This document shows, in pieces, positions 1 through 22,423 of a DNA stretch of 64,000 nucleotides; position 1 is the stretch's first letter, and every line of letters begins with the position of its first letter. The notes beneath the pieces are model-generated. The model was not told where the DNA came from. It did no database searches and saw nothing but the letters and a program-made list of their open reading frames with translations. The stretch is from Thunnus maccoyii (taxonomy: Eukaryota; Chordata; Actinopteri; Scombriformes; Scombridae), in the NCBI RefSeq assembly GCF_910596095.1, contig NC_056553.1, positions 3,706,291-3,770,290 on the forward strand, read 5' to 3'. Position numbers and translations under genes: made by a program.

Positions 1-225
1 ATAAAATGTCAGTAAACACAAAAAATAAATGCCCGTTATAATTTCCCAGATTCAAAGGGAACATCTTCAAATATCTTGTTTTGTCCAAAACTTACAATAC
101 TCAGTTTACTGTCATGAGAAGCTGAAACCAGAGAATTTCTGGCATTTTTTGCTAAAAAAGGCGACTAAAACGATTATTCGATTATCAAAATAGTTGCCGA
201 ATCATATTTTGTTGATCGACCAATC
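1..225. mobile_element. MITE family A copy (cut by window edge)
   Basis: Family A is defined here by ends GGGCTGCAACTAACGATT and inverted AATCGTTGCAGCTC, and by inner blocks TCTATAAAATGTCAG, TGTTTTGTCC, CAGTTTACTGTCAT and CACATTTGAGAAGCTG. This copy is forward and keeps the second half. Confidence 0.65.
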
Positions 226-570
226 ACAGCATCTCTATGCTCAACGTCTTTAAAGTGTTTTAACTGGCTCAGGTTAGTCGGAGGTGTTTACTTACTGTGA
301 TGGTTAATTTACCAAATTTATCCTGTTTCAATTGTTGTTTTCCTCCTCGACACAAATATGTGGACACATTTTTTTTGTTGAGCTCTTCCACAATCTCTCC
401 TCGTCCCTCCTCTCTCCCACCTCTGGTTGATATCGGAGGCCTTAAATTTATGGAAGTAGTAACAATAATTCAGCTACTTATTCTACAAGAAACACATTTT
501 GCTGATGTTGTTTAATAAAAACGATAAATCTCCTGACCGGGGTGACGTGTGTGTTTTCTCTGTCTTCCAG

Positions 571-11039
<10,469 letters not shown>

Positions 11040-12279
11040 CCTCACAACCTTTAAACCCCGCCCACTCCCCCTTCCCCCCCTCCACCTCCACCTCACCTCC
11101 TGTCAACTCTGACCTCGATCTGACCTCCGCCGGACCCCTTCTCTCCAGTCCGGTCTGGTGAGACAGACTACTGATGGACCTAGGAACCGCTAACGCCAAA
11201 TAGGAGCACAGAGACCGCCGCCCCCCCCCTCTTCTTCCCCACCTCCTCCTCCTCTGCCCCGCCCACCCTGTCCTGCACCTTAACGGACTCTTCTGATTGG
11301 CTCTCTTCTGCTGTCTTACTGTAGAGTCCGCGAGGTTTTCATCCAGAAAACCCGACGACTCTTTCCAGCCGCAGAGGGTCGAGTCCTTCTGTGGCGTTTT
11401 TTTTTGCTTCGGACAATCAGCGCTGCCTCGCGGACCCAGAGACTGAGCGCGCGTCAGGAATTTAAAACGTACTGTATTTATTTACTTCAAAAAAAAAAAA
11501 AAAACGGGGAAAATTTGATCATAGGAAAACACAAATAATCTTAACGTATGCATTTAAATAGCTAGGATCGTTGTTATTATACTGTCGTGATGGTTCTGCG
11601 TAGATGTAGATCCTGCATTTAAAAACCTCAAGTAGCCTCTGAGATGACGGCGTCTACGGAGAAAGGACAGAATCACTGATGAATGTTCACCCACGCAGAG
11701 TAGAGCAGCCTCGGCCTCGAAATATTTAACCCGCAAAACATCAAGAGGGCATCTAGTTCTAATTAATCTCTGACTTGATGCCTTTTAAGGTGAAGAAACG
11801 TCTCCTGCAGTCAGAAACCTCCAGTATTTCACTTCCAGGTGCAAAAAAACGATGAACAAAAAAAACTCAAACTGACCAGCAGACAGCTCGATGCTGAAGT
11901 GTCTGATTAGCGTATCAATAGAGATGCATCGATCAGATACACCAGATCAGTATTGGGACAAATCCACTGATAATGTGATCAGTCGTCAGTATCAGCAGGA
12001 GGTCGAAGTATCAGAATCACTCACAACGGATCAATATATCAGTTTATGTCCAAATGAAATCAAGCTTTTCTTGACCTGAATGTTTTCCACGTTCGTCCAG
12101 TTTAAAGGCAATAATCGTAGATAATCGTCCTCGTTAAGAACCTTCAGCTTTATAGATTATTGATGCTCACGATGCAGAAAGAATCTAAATATTCTCCATC
12201 AGCTTTAGTTAAATCATCAAAGCAGATTTTGGTTTTATACTTTTAAAGATATGAATCTGTTGACAAACCCAGTAGAGCT

Positions 12280-12475
12280 GCAGTTACAGATGATTTCCTC
12301 CAGTAATAGATTAGTTGTTTGGTCTATAAAACGTCGATCACTGTTTCCCAAAGACCAAGATGACGTCTTGTTTTGTCCACGACCCAAAGATGTTCAGTTT
12401 ATTATCACACAGATGACTGAAGAAACAAGAAAACCTTCATATTTGAGAAAACGATTATTAACTCAGCTTTAATCA
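12280..12475. mobile_element. MITE family A copy, forward
   Basis: GAGCTGCAGTTACAGATGAT, TGTTTGGTCTATAAAACGTC, TTGTTTTGTCCACGACCCAA. It probably lies in the rps6ka3 3'UTR. Confidence 0.65.
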
Positions 12476-13699
12476 GTTTAAAGCTGCACAAGTCAAGTTC
12501 AGGAAGGTTTGAATTTTTTTAAACTTGAAGCACTTCATTAAATTTATGCAAAGTGACGACGATTTAAATTTCTTTTTCACAGTGTCGGTTTTTGAGGTGG
12601 AACAGACAGACTGAGCTCTTGTATTTGATTGTTTCCTTTCATTTTCCTCTTTAATCTGACACAGCAGTGTCTGAACCTTTAACCTGAAGCTGATTTATGC
12701 AAAAACAGGTGAAACTAAAGCATCTTCCTGGTTGATAAGCTGTTCAATTGTGTATTTTTTTTTTTACATAGAACTTCTTGCCTTGTGCAGCTTTAACACA
12801 GTGATGAATTTAAATTAAATCTTCAGAAGGCTGTTGGTGCCACGATAGGAGATGGGTCACATGTTACACAACCACAATTTAAAAAAAACAAACATGGCGG
12901 TAATCGTTTCCTGTTGAAGATTCATATTTCAGCTGAAATCATCCTTTTTTTTTTTCTCCACATAACAAACAAGAGGATGTTGTTGTTGTTACCTGGTTAC
13001 TTTGAGGACAAAATGTTGGAAAACTTCCTAGAAGAGGACGACAAAAAAAAAAAAAAAAAAAAAAAGGCAAGAGAGCTTCCTGCTTCCACAAACGATCGGC
13101 GGCGTGAGAACACTTGAAACCCGGATCTGTACGAGCCGACTGATCATCATCTCTGTGTGTGTGTGTGTGTGCGGCCGACGGAGCTGAACTGTAAATACAT
13201 AACGTGTCGAGCAACTCAGGTTTCTATGAATTAAGACAATGATGCATTTCCATTTGTCCGGGAGGAGGCGGATGTACATAATAAGCACATAGATGTTGGA
13301 GATGATGAGACGAGAGGCGACATTCATCAGACATGCTGTGTTGATAAAACAAAGAGTGTTATTCCAAAACCCGATGGATACATTTCATCTTTACTGATGT
13401 TATTATGTCATCGACGCTCTTAAATCAACAAAAGAAATCATTTAGTTTAAAGGAAAACAGAAAACTATCAGCCTTTTCCTTTAAATTTCTTCTGGTTTTG
13501 GAATGAAACTCTTCTTGTATCATGTGACCGACCTGATGTCAGCTGGTTTGTGATCTGAATGTGTTTATGTCTGTCAGCAAAGCCCTTTAAAACAAAACAA
13601 AACAAAACAAAAACAGCAGACTGTGTTAAAACTGTAGCAGAAAAAAAAACTCAGCAGGCTTCACATCCACCTGCAGCCATGTTGGAGGTCTGTCAGTGA

Positions 13700-14268
13700 A
13701 GCAGTTAAAGGGTCAGTTCACCCAAATTACAAGAAGACACACGGTGTTATTCACTTTAAGGAGCTCAGCGTTTTGAGAAATATCAATCTCATGAATGTGT
13801 GTTAAGCACAGAGCTAGCTTAGCTTAGCCTAGCTTAGCTTAGCATAAAGACTGAAAGCGGGGGGAAACTGCTAGCCTAGCTCTTTTGAAGCAAACACAAT
13901 CCGCCTATCAGCACCTCTAAAGCTCATTAATTAACAGATTGTATCTCATTTATTTAATCCGTACACAAACGGATGATTCATTGGCTGCCGGTTGGAGTCT
14001 CTGCTGGTTGCCTGGCAACCGTTACAATGACAACAAGACTCCAGGAAGTTAATCCTTAATGTCTTTTTTACACCTCAATTTTTGTCAGGATAAAAGAAAC
14101 AACTTGTAGGTGGATTTTGTTAACTGGGGACAGGCTATCAGTTTCCCTTTGTTTCCAGTCTTTATGCTAAGCTAAGCTAACCGGCTGCTGGTTGTAGCTT
14201 CACATTTAACAAACAGACACAAGAGTTGTGATGATCTTCTCATCTTACTCTCAGTGAGAGAGTGAGAA
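13700..14268. repeat. Inverted-repeat element with GCTTAGCATAAAGACT arms, copy 1
   Basis: AGCTTAGCTTAGCATAAAGA (about 13836) is answered by CAGTCTTTATGCTAAGCTAA (about 14157) in inverse orientation. The core shares CAGCACCTCTAAAGCTCATT-like sequence with the copy at 18395-18985. It probably lies inside the rps6ka3 3'UTR. Confidence 0.7.
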
Positions 14269-14532
14269 GGGCTGCAACTAATTATTATGTTCATTATCGA
14301 TTAATCTTCTGATTATTTCTTCTTCTTTTTTTAATCTCTTAAAATGTCAGTAAACTGTTACGCAATGTCCGACACAGTTTCCCACAGTTTACTATCATGT
14401 ACGACAAAGAAAAGCATCTAAATGTCACATCTGAGAAGCTGCAACCAGACCATTTTTGGCATTTTTGCTTTAAAACAAACGACTAAAGCGATCGATTGAT
14501 TATCACAACAGTTGCAGATCGAGTCATTGACT
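14269..14532. mobile_element. MITE family A copy, forward
   Basis: GGGCTGCAACTAATTATTAT at the left and a GTTGCAGATCGAG right end. It abuts the inverted-repeat element at 13700-14268. Confidence 0.7.
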
Positions 14533-15361
14533 TATTGTCCAAAAATCGGAGAAAAACATCCCTTTAAAATGCTCCGAAAAAAAAAAGAAATTTGAACATC
14601 CAAATCCACGACAACTAAGCAAACTGAGGAAGACAGTGTGATCCGATCGAAAGCTTCTGAAGAGCCACTGAGCTGTGAAAATCTTTATTTGTGTGCGTGT
14701 GTGTGTGCGTGAACTGGCCTTTTAAATACAACACAGAATCAATCACAGGGATCAGTTTTGAAATGATCGACTGTAAATACGACAGATCCGAGTGTTGATC
14801 TCACGGTTTTTCGGTATTCAGGGTCTTTCCGCAGACGTCCGTGTGTCAGCGTCATGGTCGCCTTCTGCAGTAACCTAAAGCTGAACCTGTGTGTGCCTCT
14901 GCTGCAAAAAAAAACAACAACAACAAAAAAACTCCTCTGAACTGTGATGATTTTTGAGGAGGAGTCACGAACTGTGTCGACTAAAGACAATCAGCGAGCA
15001 CTAAACATAAAGTCACGTCCTCTCTCTCTCTCTCTCTCTCTGCGCCAGACGTCCTGCATCCGTCTAAAACCAGGATTCATTCATCCTGCAGCTACTCTTC
15101 TTCCTCTCTGTGGTCATCTGAATGTCTGTCAACATAAGGGATTTAACTTTACTGCTCTGTTTCTTTGGTATGTTTTATACATACATATATATACATATAT
15201 ATATGTATAAGAAATATATAAATGTTGATCTTTGCCTCGTCTATCGTTGTACAGCTTTGGGAAAAAAAAGGAATGTAAAAGGAATGATTTTTCTTTCTGT
15301 AATTATAAAACAGGGGAATAGCTTTCTCTCTTCTTTCTCTCCATCTCACTCCTCCTCCTCC

Positions 15362-15392
<31 letters not shown>

Positions 15393-15488
15393 TCTCTATC
15401 TGATCTGTCAGAGATGCATTCAGCCCTGCTGCTACGCCAGCTCTCTGTTTTTGTACCTGCAGTGAGAGTTGGACTTTCTATGAAAAAT

Positions 15489-15494
15489 AATAAA
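15489..15494 (+). terminator. rps6ka3: Candidate poly(A) signal of rps6ka3
   Basis: AATAAA inside an AATAATAAAAAA context, the first canonical hexamer after the rps6ka3 stop codon. Use of this signal is inferred only. Confidence 0.45.
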
Positions 15495-16574
15495 AAAGGA
15501 TAATCAGCTAACGAGGCGTCGTGACTTTTATTGAACAGAAGCATCGATTCCAACACGATGGAGGAGAATCCAACACTTTCTTAGTTGTTTTATGTTAATT
15601 CTCTTGATTCTGTTGATAATTTCCAGGGTTTTTTTTCTAAAAAGGTAGTTAAAAAAATAAAGAATGTTACATTAAAGGGGACATAAGATGCTTTTAGTGA
15701 CTTTTTTGTCATTTTTATACTGTTATGATGTCAGATGTTGGATGTTAAACATGGTCAAAGCTCAAGATGTAAAAACGTTCCCTGCAAGTCTAAAGTCAGG
15801 GCTGATTCTGCTCTGATGCTCCGTTTGTGACGTCATGACCACAAACAGCTGTTCCTTCAGTTAATCATTGTTGCTAAAGTTACAGATTTCCTAATTCCAG
15901 AGTACAGTTTTCTTTCCTTCCTTTATTCAGACGTTGGTTTTATTGGTGCAGGTTTTCAGGTTTTGAAAAATGACATTTACAAACTTCAACAGCGACACAT
16001 CTTCTCAAAACCAGTTTCTCCTCTTCAACAGATCTCAGTGATGAATTTTCAGCTTCTGACTCAATAAATAGCAACATTTCCCTTTAATGACGTCAGAAAA
16101 TTAAAAAAGACGCAACTGAGAGAATAAAAAACAAAATGTTTTACATTCCTGCATTAAAAACTCCAAAAACACTCATAAAGTTTCATATTTAATACTGAAA
16201 ATCTGCTTTTTGATTCTGCATGACATCACCGCCAAACATTTCTAAAACATTAATCAAACATTATTTAAACTGAATTCTTTCGTTCCCGGCCGCCGTGTTT
16301 CTGTTAACGTCTATAAAAACAAGCTGCAGATACTTGAATCTTCGTTTAGTTGTTTTTGTTGCTGCAGTTTCAATCAAAGACTAACTAGATCTTTTAGGTT
16401 TGATGAGGAGCTCCAAACATCTGAGACTTGATTTAAGAAAAGTAAAACTGCAACAATTAATCGATCAGAAAATAAACCAGCGACTGTTTTGAAAGTTTAC
16501 TATTCAGTAGTGTGAACCAAACAGCATTTATTAAATAATTGAGATAGTGATTGATTCAATAATCAACTAAAAAC

Positions 16575-16800
16575 TCAACCTCATGGTGGAGCCAGAAGAA
16601 AGTCAGAAGATCATCAGAGTGGAACGTCTGAACCGAATGTTTTGCCGATTGATCAGGTTGATGTTGAAACGTTTCACAGCGCGAGTCAAAGCTTTGCTGG
16701 AGGCGCTGCAGGAATATTTACTGAATATCTTTTGTAAATTTATAAATTTGATGAGAATCCATCACAGAGTTCTTGAGATATTTCACTCTGAACCAAGGCT
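16575..16800. repeat. Dispersed repeat, reverse copy, diverged
   Basis: CTCATGGTGG..AGCCAGAAGAAAGTCAGA and TTGAGATATTTCACTCTGAACC are reverse-orientation blocks of the family at 49447-49640. It lies in the spacer after rps6ka3, followed directly by a MITE copy. Confidence 0.5.
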
Positions 16801-16992
16801 GCAACGATTAATCGATGAAAACTAATTTTAAAAGCAATTATTTTGATCATCATTGATTGTTTGAGTCACTTTTCAAACATAAAAACATTTCCTCCAAGTT
16901 TTTATATCATTTAAAGTATCAAACAGACAATAATTTGGGGTTTTTGTCACTTTATAGACCGAACAACTAATCAATTCTCTGAACCATAAATG

Positions 16993-17125
16993 TCGACCTC
17001 ATGGTGGCGCTGGAGGAGGAGTCAGAGGATCAGAGTCGGCAGGATTCATCCTCTGACCAACATGAACAACATTTCATAACAATTCATCTGATATTGTTGA
17101 GATATTTGAGTTCGGACCATCAGAT
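16993..17125. repeat. Dispersed repeat, reverse copy, partial
   Basis: CTCATGGTGGCGCTGGAGGA, AGTCAGAGGATCAGAGTC and TTGAGATATTTGAGTTCGGACC belong to the same family as 49447-49640. Confidence 0.5.
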
Positions 17126-17757
17126 CAACCCCAGAATATAAAGACAGATGATGTGAACCAGATAAAGTGACTGTTTGTTTTTTTTTAATCAATCCAACTG
17201 TGTGACCATAAAACCAGAACTTCAATCTGACAACGTAAAAATATAAACCGACACATCAGAAACACGACGAGTTCCTACAAGTTTATGGATGAATCTTTAA
17301 ACTGTAAAAACCGTCTGTAGTGATGCAAAGAACAAGATTCATTTATAATAAAATGTGCAGAAACACTTGAATCCTTTATATCAAACAGTCATTGACACAG
17401 ATATTAATATTCCATCTTTTCTTTTCTATTGAAAGAAACCTGCAGTAGATCAGTAGAATCAGAGGCAGCTGCATTTATTCAGCGTTTAACTTGTTTTTAC
17501 AGTTTAACCTGAAATCAGTCGGTTAAGTTACTTCCTGCATGTAAACGTCAGCGCTTTAATAAACCGTCTACTGGGACTGAGATGAAACTGGAAACAAGTC
17601 ACGAGTGATACAGAATATACAGTATTTACACACACATGCACTGACTCATAACACAAATACAGCACAAACACTGGCAGGACTGCATGTTTAACGGCTTATT
17701 CACCATGTTTTCCCTTTTTTTCTTTTACAACCTGGGTCTTATTTACATTCACCTGCT

Positions 17758-18078
17758 CGCTGATTAATCATTTCAGTCATTTTTCAAACAAAAACAGCAA
17801 ATATTCTCTGCTTTCAGCTCCTTCCATGCAACAATTGACAGCTTTTCTGTTTAATATCAGTTTAAACTGAACGTCTTTGGGTTTAATCGGACAAAACAAA
17901 ACATTAGAAGTCAATCAACAGAAGATTTTTTAACATGATGGCAAAAACTTTGCTGGTTTCAGCTTTTCAAACTTGACGATTTCAGGCTTTTCTGTGTAAC
18001 ATGATAGTAAACTGCTGATCTGAAGACGTCTCCTGATAATAATATTAATCATGAAAATAATCTTTAGTTGCAGCCGAA
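17758..18078. mobile_element. MITE family A copy, reverse
   Basis: It ends with AATAATCTTTAGTTGCAGCC. The inner ATGATAGTAAACTG block is in reverse orientation. It lies in the spacer between rps6ka3 and the THAP gene. Confidence 0.65.
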
Positions 18079-18394
18079 GGTTTCATCAACACGATACCTG
18101 ATAATTAAAATAATAACTGCAGAAAGACTCATCAGTTATGATCATATGTTACTGAATCTGATGAAGTGGATGATTACATGATTGACACTTGAACTCTTCT
18201 CTTTCGTTTTTGTGACGTCTTTTCACACAAAAAAATCTGTTTGTTGCTTGTAATTGCGAATAAATGTGTGAATCTTTCACAGCTCATGCTGAGTCACAGG
18301 AGTGGGAACTGTTTGTAAAATGTGTCAAAATGAGAGATTTGGTGACATTTGAGAAATAAACTCACTCTCTGGAGGAGAGTTACATAAGAAGATT

Positions 18395-18985
18395 GATGCT
18401 TTTCTCAGTAAATATGAAGCTGGAGCAGCTGGTTAGCTTAGCGTAGCTTAGCATAAAGACTAGAAACAGCTAGCCGGAGCCTGTCTGAAGCCCCTTTTCC
18501 ACCACATGATACCTGCTCCACTCTTGGTTTTCCTCCTCTTGTCCTAAATCCATAACAGAGCACTTCCTTGTTTTATGACTGACGCGGCACACATGTTGAA
18601 GCTGCCACAGAGTTAAGTAGAGTTAAGTTGAGTCGAGCCGATGCCATGTTCTGGAAACACGGCATAAAGGTAACAAAATCTGACTACCAGCACCTAAAGC
18701 TAACAGATTAACATACAATATCTTATTTATTTAATCTGTAAAAAATACAAATTAGCTGTTCTTCAGAGGCGTTATATGTCAAACATTTTTCAGTCACAGT
18801 GACTCACTGAGATTCCTGGAAGAGAAACAGTTTTACAAATAACTCAGACAAGCCTTTGTTCAGAGCCAGGCAAGCTGTTTCCTCCTGTTTCCAGTCTTTA
18901 TGCTAAGCTAAGCTAACAGGCTGCTGGCTCCAGCTTCATATTTACTGTACAGATGAAGCTGGTTTAGAAAAAGCTAACACATCAA
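18395..18985. repeat. Inverted-repeat element with GCTTAGCATAAAGACT arms, copy 2
   Basis: Same arms (GTAGCTTAGCATAAAGACTA and CCAGTCTTTATGCTAAGCTA) and the same inner CAGCACCTAAAGCTAACAGA stretch as copy 1. About 180 bp of foreign sequence (18488-18665, starting CCCCTTTTCCACCAC) breaks it. Confidence 0.65.
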
Positions 18986-19318
18986 CATGATGGTAAAAAT
19001 GACAAAAACAAGACCCAGGTTGTGACAAAAAAATCTAAATCTCCTTCGATTCCCACTGATACCAAACTGTGTTATTCTACTCAACACTGACGGCGCCTCC
19101 ACCGGATGGCACAAAGTACAAACAACTTGATGCAAATGTCAAAGTAACAGGGAGGATTTGATGCTGGATAAATGTGAAACACAAACAGCTGAGTTCTTGT
19201 CCTAAGACCAGTTCAGACCAGTCAAAGATGCATAAATGACAGACGTGGGTCTGACACAGAGGAGGTCGCTGAGCTGGTGCTACTTTAGTCTCAAACACTG
19301 ACGGAAACTGATGTGGAG

Positions 19319-20473
19319 TCAGAAGTCAGAGTCGTCTGTAGCGGAGTTGTCTGCGCTGGTGGAGACTCCGTGTGTCAGCAGGTGGTTTTCTGCAGCTTCC
19401 AGCATCTTCTGCTTCTTGTCGTGGTTTTTCAAGTGGACGCTCAGACCCCGCTCTGTCATTTCGTAGATCTTGCACTTGGCGCAGTAGTACGGCGACACGC
19501 CGACGTGCCTGAACTGATCCGACAGGTACGACACCAGCGACTTGAAGCCTTTGTTGCAGATGTCACAGCGGGGGATGATGCCCGGATGCTGCGCCTCCAG
19601 GTGTCTCCTCAGCCCCCACCTCGACCCTTTGAAGCCCGCCTTCTCCCCGCCCTCCTCCTCCTCCTCCTTGCTGTCGGAGCAGAGGAAACAGGTGAACACC
19701 GCGTCATGGTTGGCGTGGCGACGCGTGTGGACGTCCAGTTCCAGCTGCGTGCGGACCGTCTGCTTGCACGATGAGCAGAAGAAGGTTTTCTTCCCCTCCA
19801 TGTTGTGCATCAGTTTTAGATGCACGGCGAGGCCCGACGCTCGCTTGAAGCACCTGCCGGGCGGCGGGCACAGCGAGCACTTCAGCTGTCTTTTATCTGA
19901 GCCCGTGTTCATCCCCATGACCTCGCTGTAGTCCTCGCCCAGCTCCAACACACTCTTGTTGCTATTAAAGCTCGCCCCCTCCTCCTTTTTCACCTCTTCT
20001 TCCTCTGTGATCATCTTCCTCTTCTGCCTCACCTCAGGTCTCTGCCTGGTCGGTCTGGACGGCTTCGGCGTCACAGGTGAAGCAGCTCTGGCGGGCTCGC
20101 TTGCTGCAGGATGTCTAATAATTGGCTTTTTGGCCGGTAGTGATCGGTCCACAGACATGGTAAACTGGTAACTCTCTCCCTCCTCTTCAGGATTTGAATA
20201 CTCGATGACGTAGACGCCGTCTTCCTCTTCCTCCTCCCCGACAACCTCCTCCGCCGCGGGCAGCGAGTACTCCACCTCGTAATACCCTGACCCCTCATCC
20301 TTCAGCTTCCCCCCCGCCTGAGACTGCTCCTCTGCGATGTGGGTGTCATCTATTCTCACCACTGTTATCTGGTCCATCGCACCTGCACTGTCCCAGTGTC
20401 CGTTTCCTGTCATGACCGAGGATGACGTCCCTTTTCCTGCAGTCCCACCTCGGACCGCCAGGTGTTCAGAAGA
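19319..20473 (-). CDS. C2H2 zinc-finger exon
   Basis: A 384-codon open exon. Finger-like units are CSLC..HLKLMH, CSSC..HTRRH, CFLC..HLEAQH (with an EEEEE insert), CDIC..H (second His unclear) and CAKC..HLKNH. The protein ends in a Ser/Thr/Asp tail (ATDDSDF). The frame stays open another 34 codons upstream into the putative intron (to 20575). A separate start there is possible but weaker than the strong acceptor at 20474-20475. Confidence 0.82.
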   Translation of the reverse strand, partial: SSEHLAVRGGTAGKGTSSSVMTGNGHWDSAGAMDQITVVRIDDTHIAEEQSQAGGKLKDEGSGYYEVEYSLPAAEEVVGEEEEEDGVYVIEYSNPEEEGESYQFTMSVDRSLPAKKPIIRHPAASEPARAASPVTPKPSRPTRQRPEVRQKRKMITEEEEVKKEEGASFNSNKSVLELGEDYSEVMGMNTGSDKRQLKCSLCPPPGRCFKRASGLAVHLKLMHNMEGKKTFFCSSCKQTVRTQLELDVHTRRHANHDAVFTCFLCSDSKEEEEEGGEKAGFKGSRWGLRRHLEAQHPGIIPRCDICNKGFKSLVSYLSDQFRHVGVSPYYCAKCKIYEMTERGLSVHLKNHDKKQKMLEAAENHLLTHGVSTSADNSATDDSDF

Positions 20474-22423
20474 CTTGAAACAAGATGGAAAGAAAACAGA
20501 TTGCTTTATGTTGTTCTTACGTTGTAAATAGATTAAACCTGCAGGAGCTGATTTTTGTCCACTTGATGTGAACACAATGTTGACATAACTTATGTTGTAT
20601 GTATGTTAGTAGAGCTGCAACGATTACTCAATTAAGCCATTGACAGAAGATTAATTGGCAACTATCATTGATAATCAAATTAAAGTTTCAGTCATTTTTT
20701 AAAAGGAAAAATGTGATGATTTGAAGCTCATATGCGTCATACATGACAGTAAACTGAATATCTACATATGAGTTGTTAACAGCTCCACCAAATAGTGATT
20801 TTTCCCTCTAAACTTCTCACATGCTTTCATTTCAATAAATGTTCAAATGATCCAATATTTCAGCAAAAATCAAAGATTTGAGAAAATTCCAAAAACTGAA
20901 AACAGATTTGTGTATCAGAACTTTGTTTTTTCTTCTTTCCTCTCCCATTAATCATCTCACCACCCCTCAGATTTATCTGCTGACCCTTTGGAGGGGCCCG
21001 ACCCCTAGGTTGGGAACCACTGGACTAAACTAGCTAACTGTATATAAAGTAGTGTAAACTAGCTCCACCTCCAGCAGCTACAACAGTAACATGCTGCTCT
21101 AACACTGATGCTTCACTATTAATAATCTAATGATGTCATATATAATAATATATCAGTCAGAGGGACCAAACCACTACTTTTACTGCAATACTTTAACTAC
21201 ATCAAGCTCATAATACTTATGTACTTTTACTGCAACACTTTAACTACATCAAGCTCATAATACTTATGTACTTTTATTGAAATACTTTAACTACATCAAG
21301 CTCATAATACTTATGTACTTTTAACTAAACAACTGCATGCAGGACTTTTACTTGTACTGGAGTGTTTGTACATTGCTGTACTGGTACTTTTACTTAAGTA
21401 GAGGATCTGAGTACTTCTTCCACAACTGAACATTGTGTATAAAAACTTTTCTTATCCCGTATCCTCTTGGACAAATACTCACCATGATCCTGCTGCTGAA
21501 GTCAGCCATCACAGCCAAACAAAACTGCAGCTAGCTTAGCAACCAGGTAGCTAACGTGCAAAGTGAAGTAGATATATGTTGAAACCAGGACTATTTTTTC
21601 CACTTTGCGCCAGTTGGCTATTTAACGGTTAAAGCGTAGAGTTAAAATACACGTCTGAATGTCCAGAAAAAGAAGATACTCAAGCTTTACTCGGTGCAGG
21701 AGGAGGGCAGCTTTCGTTTACAGGCAAAGCAAAGCAGAGCTCCCCTAAAATGTCTATTTCTTTCTGGGAAAATAAAAAAACCACAACAGCACGGCGGAGG
21801 GACACGTCGCCCCCTGGCGGCGCGGATGAATATAAACTGAAACGGAGACGCAGCCTCTACAAACAGTTTGGCGGCTTTTTTAAGTTTACAGTAAACATTC
21901 ATTGACAGAAAGTTCAACACACATCACTAAAATAATACAAATAATACAATATATATATAAAACACAATAACTTAACTATGGCTGCAACTAAAGATCATTT
22001 TTATTATGATAATCTGCCGATTATATTTTTATAGAAACAATTACTTACCGGACGCGATTTACATTTCCGTCGAGCTGAGTCTCTGATGAGTCCTCCGCCG
22101 CTGGCAGCAGTACCAGAAGCTGCAGCTGCGTGTACCGAAGGAACCGCACCAGTTATCAGCCTCACCCGGTCCTGGCTCCGAAATCCCATCCTGAACGCCA
22201 TCATATCACCGGGAGCGTAGTCCTCCTGTCTAAAATGAGCGCCACAAACGACTGCGTTTTGCGTTACGCATGCAGTGGTGAAGTCCGGTCTCTTAACCTG
22301 CACAAAATGCACCCAGGCACGAAAACTAGCTTCGTTCTTCTTGTTGTCAGGAAAACTGTGCACTCGATGTCCTGACAGGTTGGAATTTGTGCAACCTGCA
22401 CAAACACAATAATTCACCATCAT
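19319..22423 (-). CDS. THAP-domain plus C2H2 zinc-finger protein, two exons, about 509 aa
   Basis: Exon 1 is 22423-22049 (125 codons, donor CCG|GTAAGT). Exon 2 is 20473-19319 (384 codons plus TGA, acceptor TTGTTTCAAG). Both borders are in phase 0, so the frames join cleanly. Residues 1-97 form a THAP zinc-dependent DNA-binding domain: C6-x4-C11, P25, W37, C60-x2-H63 and an AVPSV box at 93-97. Residues 324-476 hold about four to five C2H2-type fingers, one with a long acidic insert and one with an incomplete histidine pair. Between them lies an acidic, low-complexity linker with a basic RQKRK patch. It is probably a nuclear DNA-binding regulator. An in-frame TAG at 22453-22451 precedes the two ATGs at 22423 and 22420, and the second has the better start context. 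I cannot name the gene. Two separate genes is the alternative reading, but phase and splice signals argue against it. Confidence 0.78.
20611..20905. mobile_element. MITE family A copy, reverse
   Basis: AGAGCTGCAACGATTACTCA, then ATGACAGTAAACTGAATATC. It starts about 140 bp from the zinc-finger exon acceptor, inside the intron. Confidence 0.65.
21173..21330. repeat. 47 bp tandem repeat, about 3.3 copies
   Basis: Unit: TACTTTTACTGCAATACTTT, then AACTACATCAAGCTCATAAT, then ACTTATG. It lies in the intron of the THAP/zinc-finger gene. Confidence 0.85.
21877..22046. repeat. Direct repeat flanking the THAP exon, copy A, ending in a MITE fragment
   Basis: AAGTTTACAGTAAACATTC, then AAAGTTCAACACACATCACT, then an ATAATACAA run leading into GGCTGCAACTA, the MITE end. 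The same order occurs at 22911-23054. Copy A runs to the edge of the splice donor of the THAP exon. Confidence 0.7.
22049..22423 (-). CDS. THAP-domain exon
   Basis: This exon holds the complete THAP signature (C2CH zinc ligands, conserved P and W, HF after the last ligand, AVPxx box), followed by an Ala/Gly-rich stretch and KCKSRP at the donor. Its GC content is higher than the AT-rich flanks. A partial MITE begins only a few bases inside the intron. Confidence 0.85.

Larger units (their letters stand above)
11040..15510 (+). other. rps6ka3: Presumptive long 3'UTR of rps6ka3
   Basis: No further coding exon is seen after the TGA. Reading through, the first canonical AATAAA I find is at 15489-15494, which would give a 3'UTR of about 4.45 kb. 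The stretch holds three perfect Pumilio-type UGUANAUA sites (13190, 13273, 14772), A and CA runs, and old repeats at 12280-12475 and 13700-14530. The cleavage site is inferred. Earlier use of ATTAAA-type signals (for example near 12538) is possible. Confidence 0.5.
15511..19318. other. Spacer between convergent rps6ka3 and THAP/zinc-finger gene
   Basis: No gene seen. It holds repeats at 16575-16990, 16993-17125, 17758-18078 and 18395-18985 and otherwise AT-rich sequence. Its last part must include the 3'UTR of the - strand THAP gene, whose poly(A) site I could not place. Confidence 0.6.

Noticed and set aside
16583..16825. 80-codon open frame
   Set aside because: It consists of dispersed repeat followed by MITE end sequence. 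Not a gene.
20474..20575. Zinc-finger gene starting independently at 20575
   Set aside because: The segment is pyrimidine-rich with a strong acceptor at 20474-20475. Splicing from the THAP exon fits in phase and is the better model.
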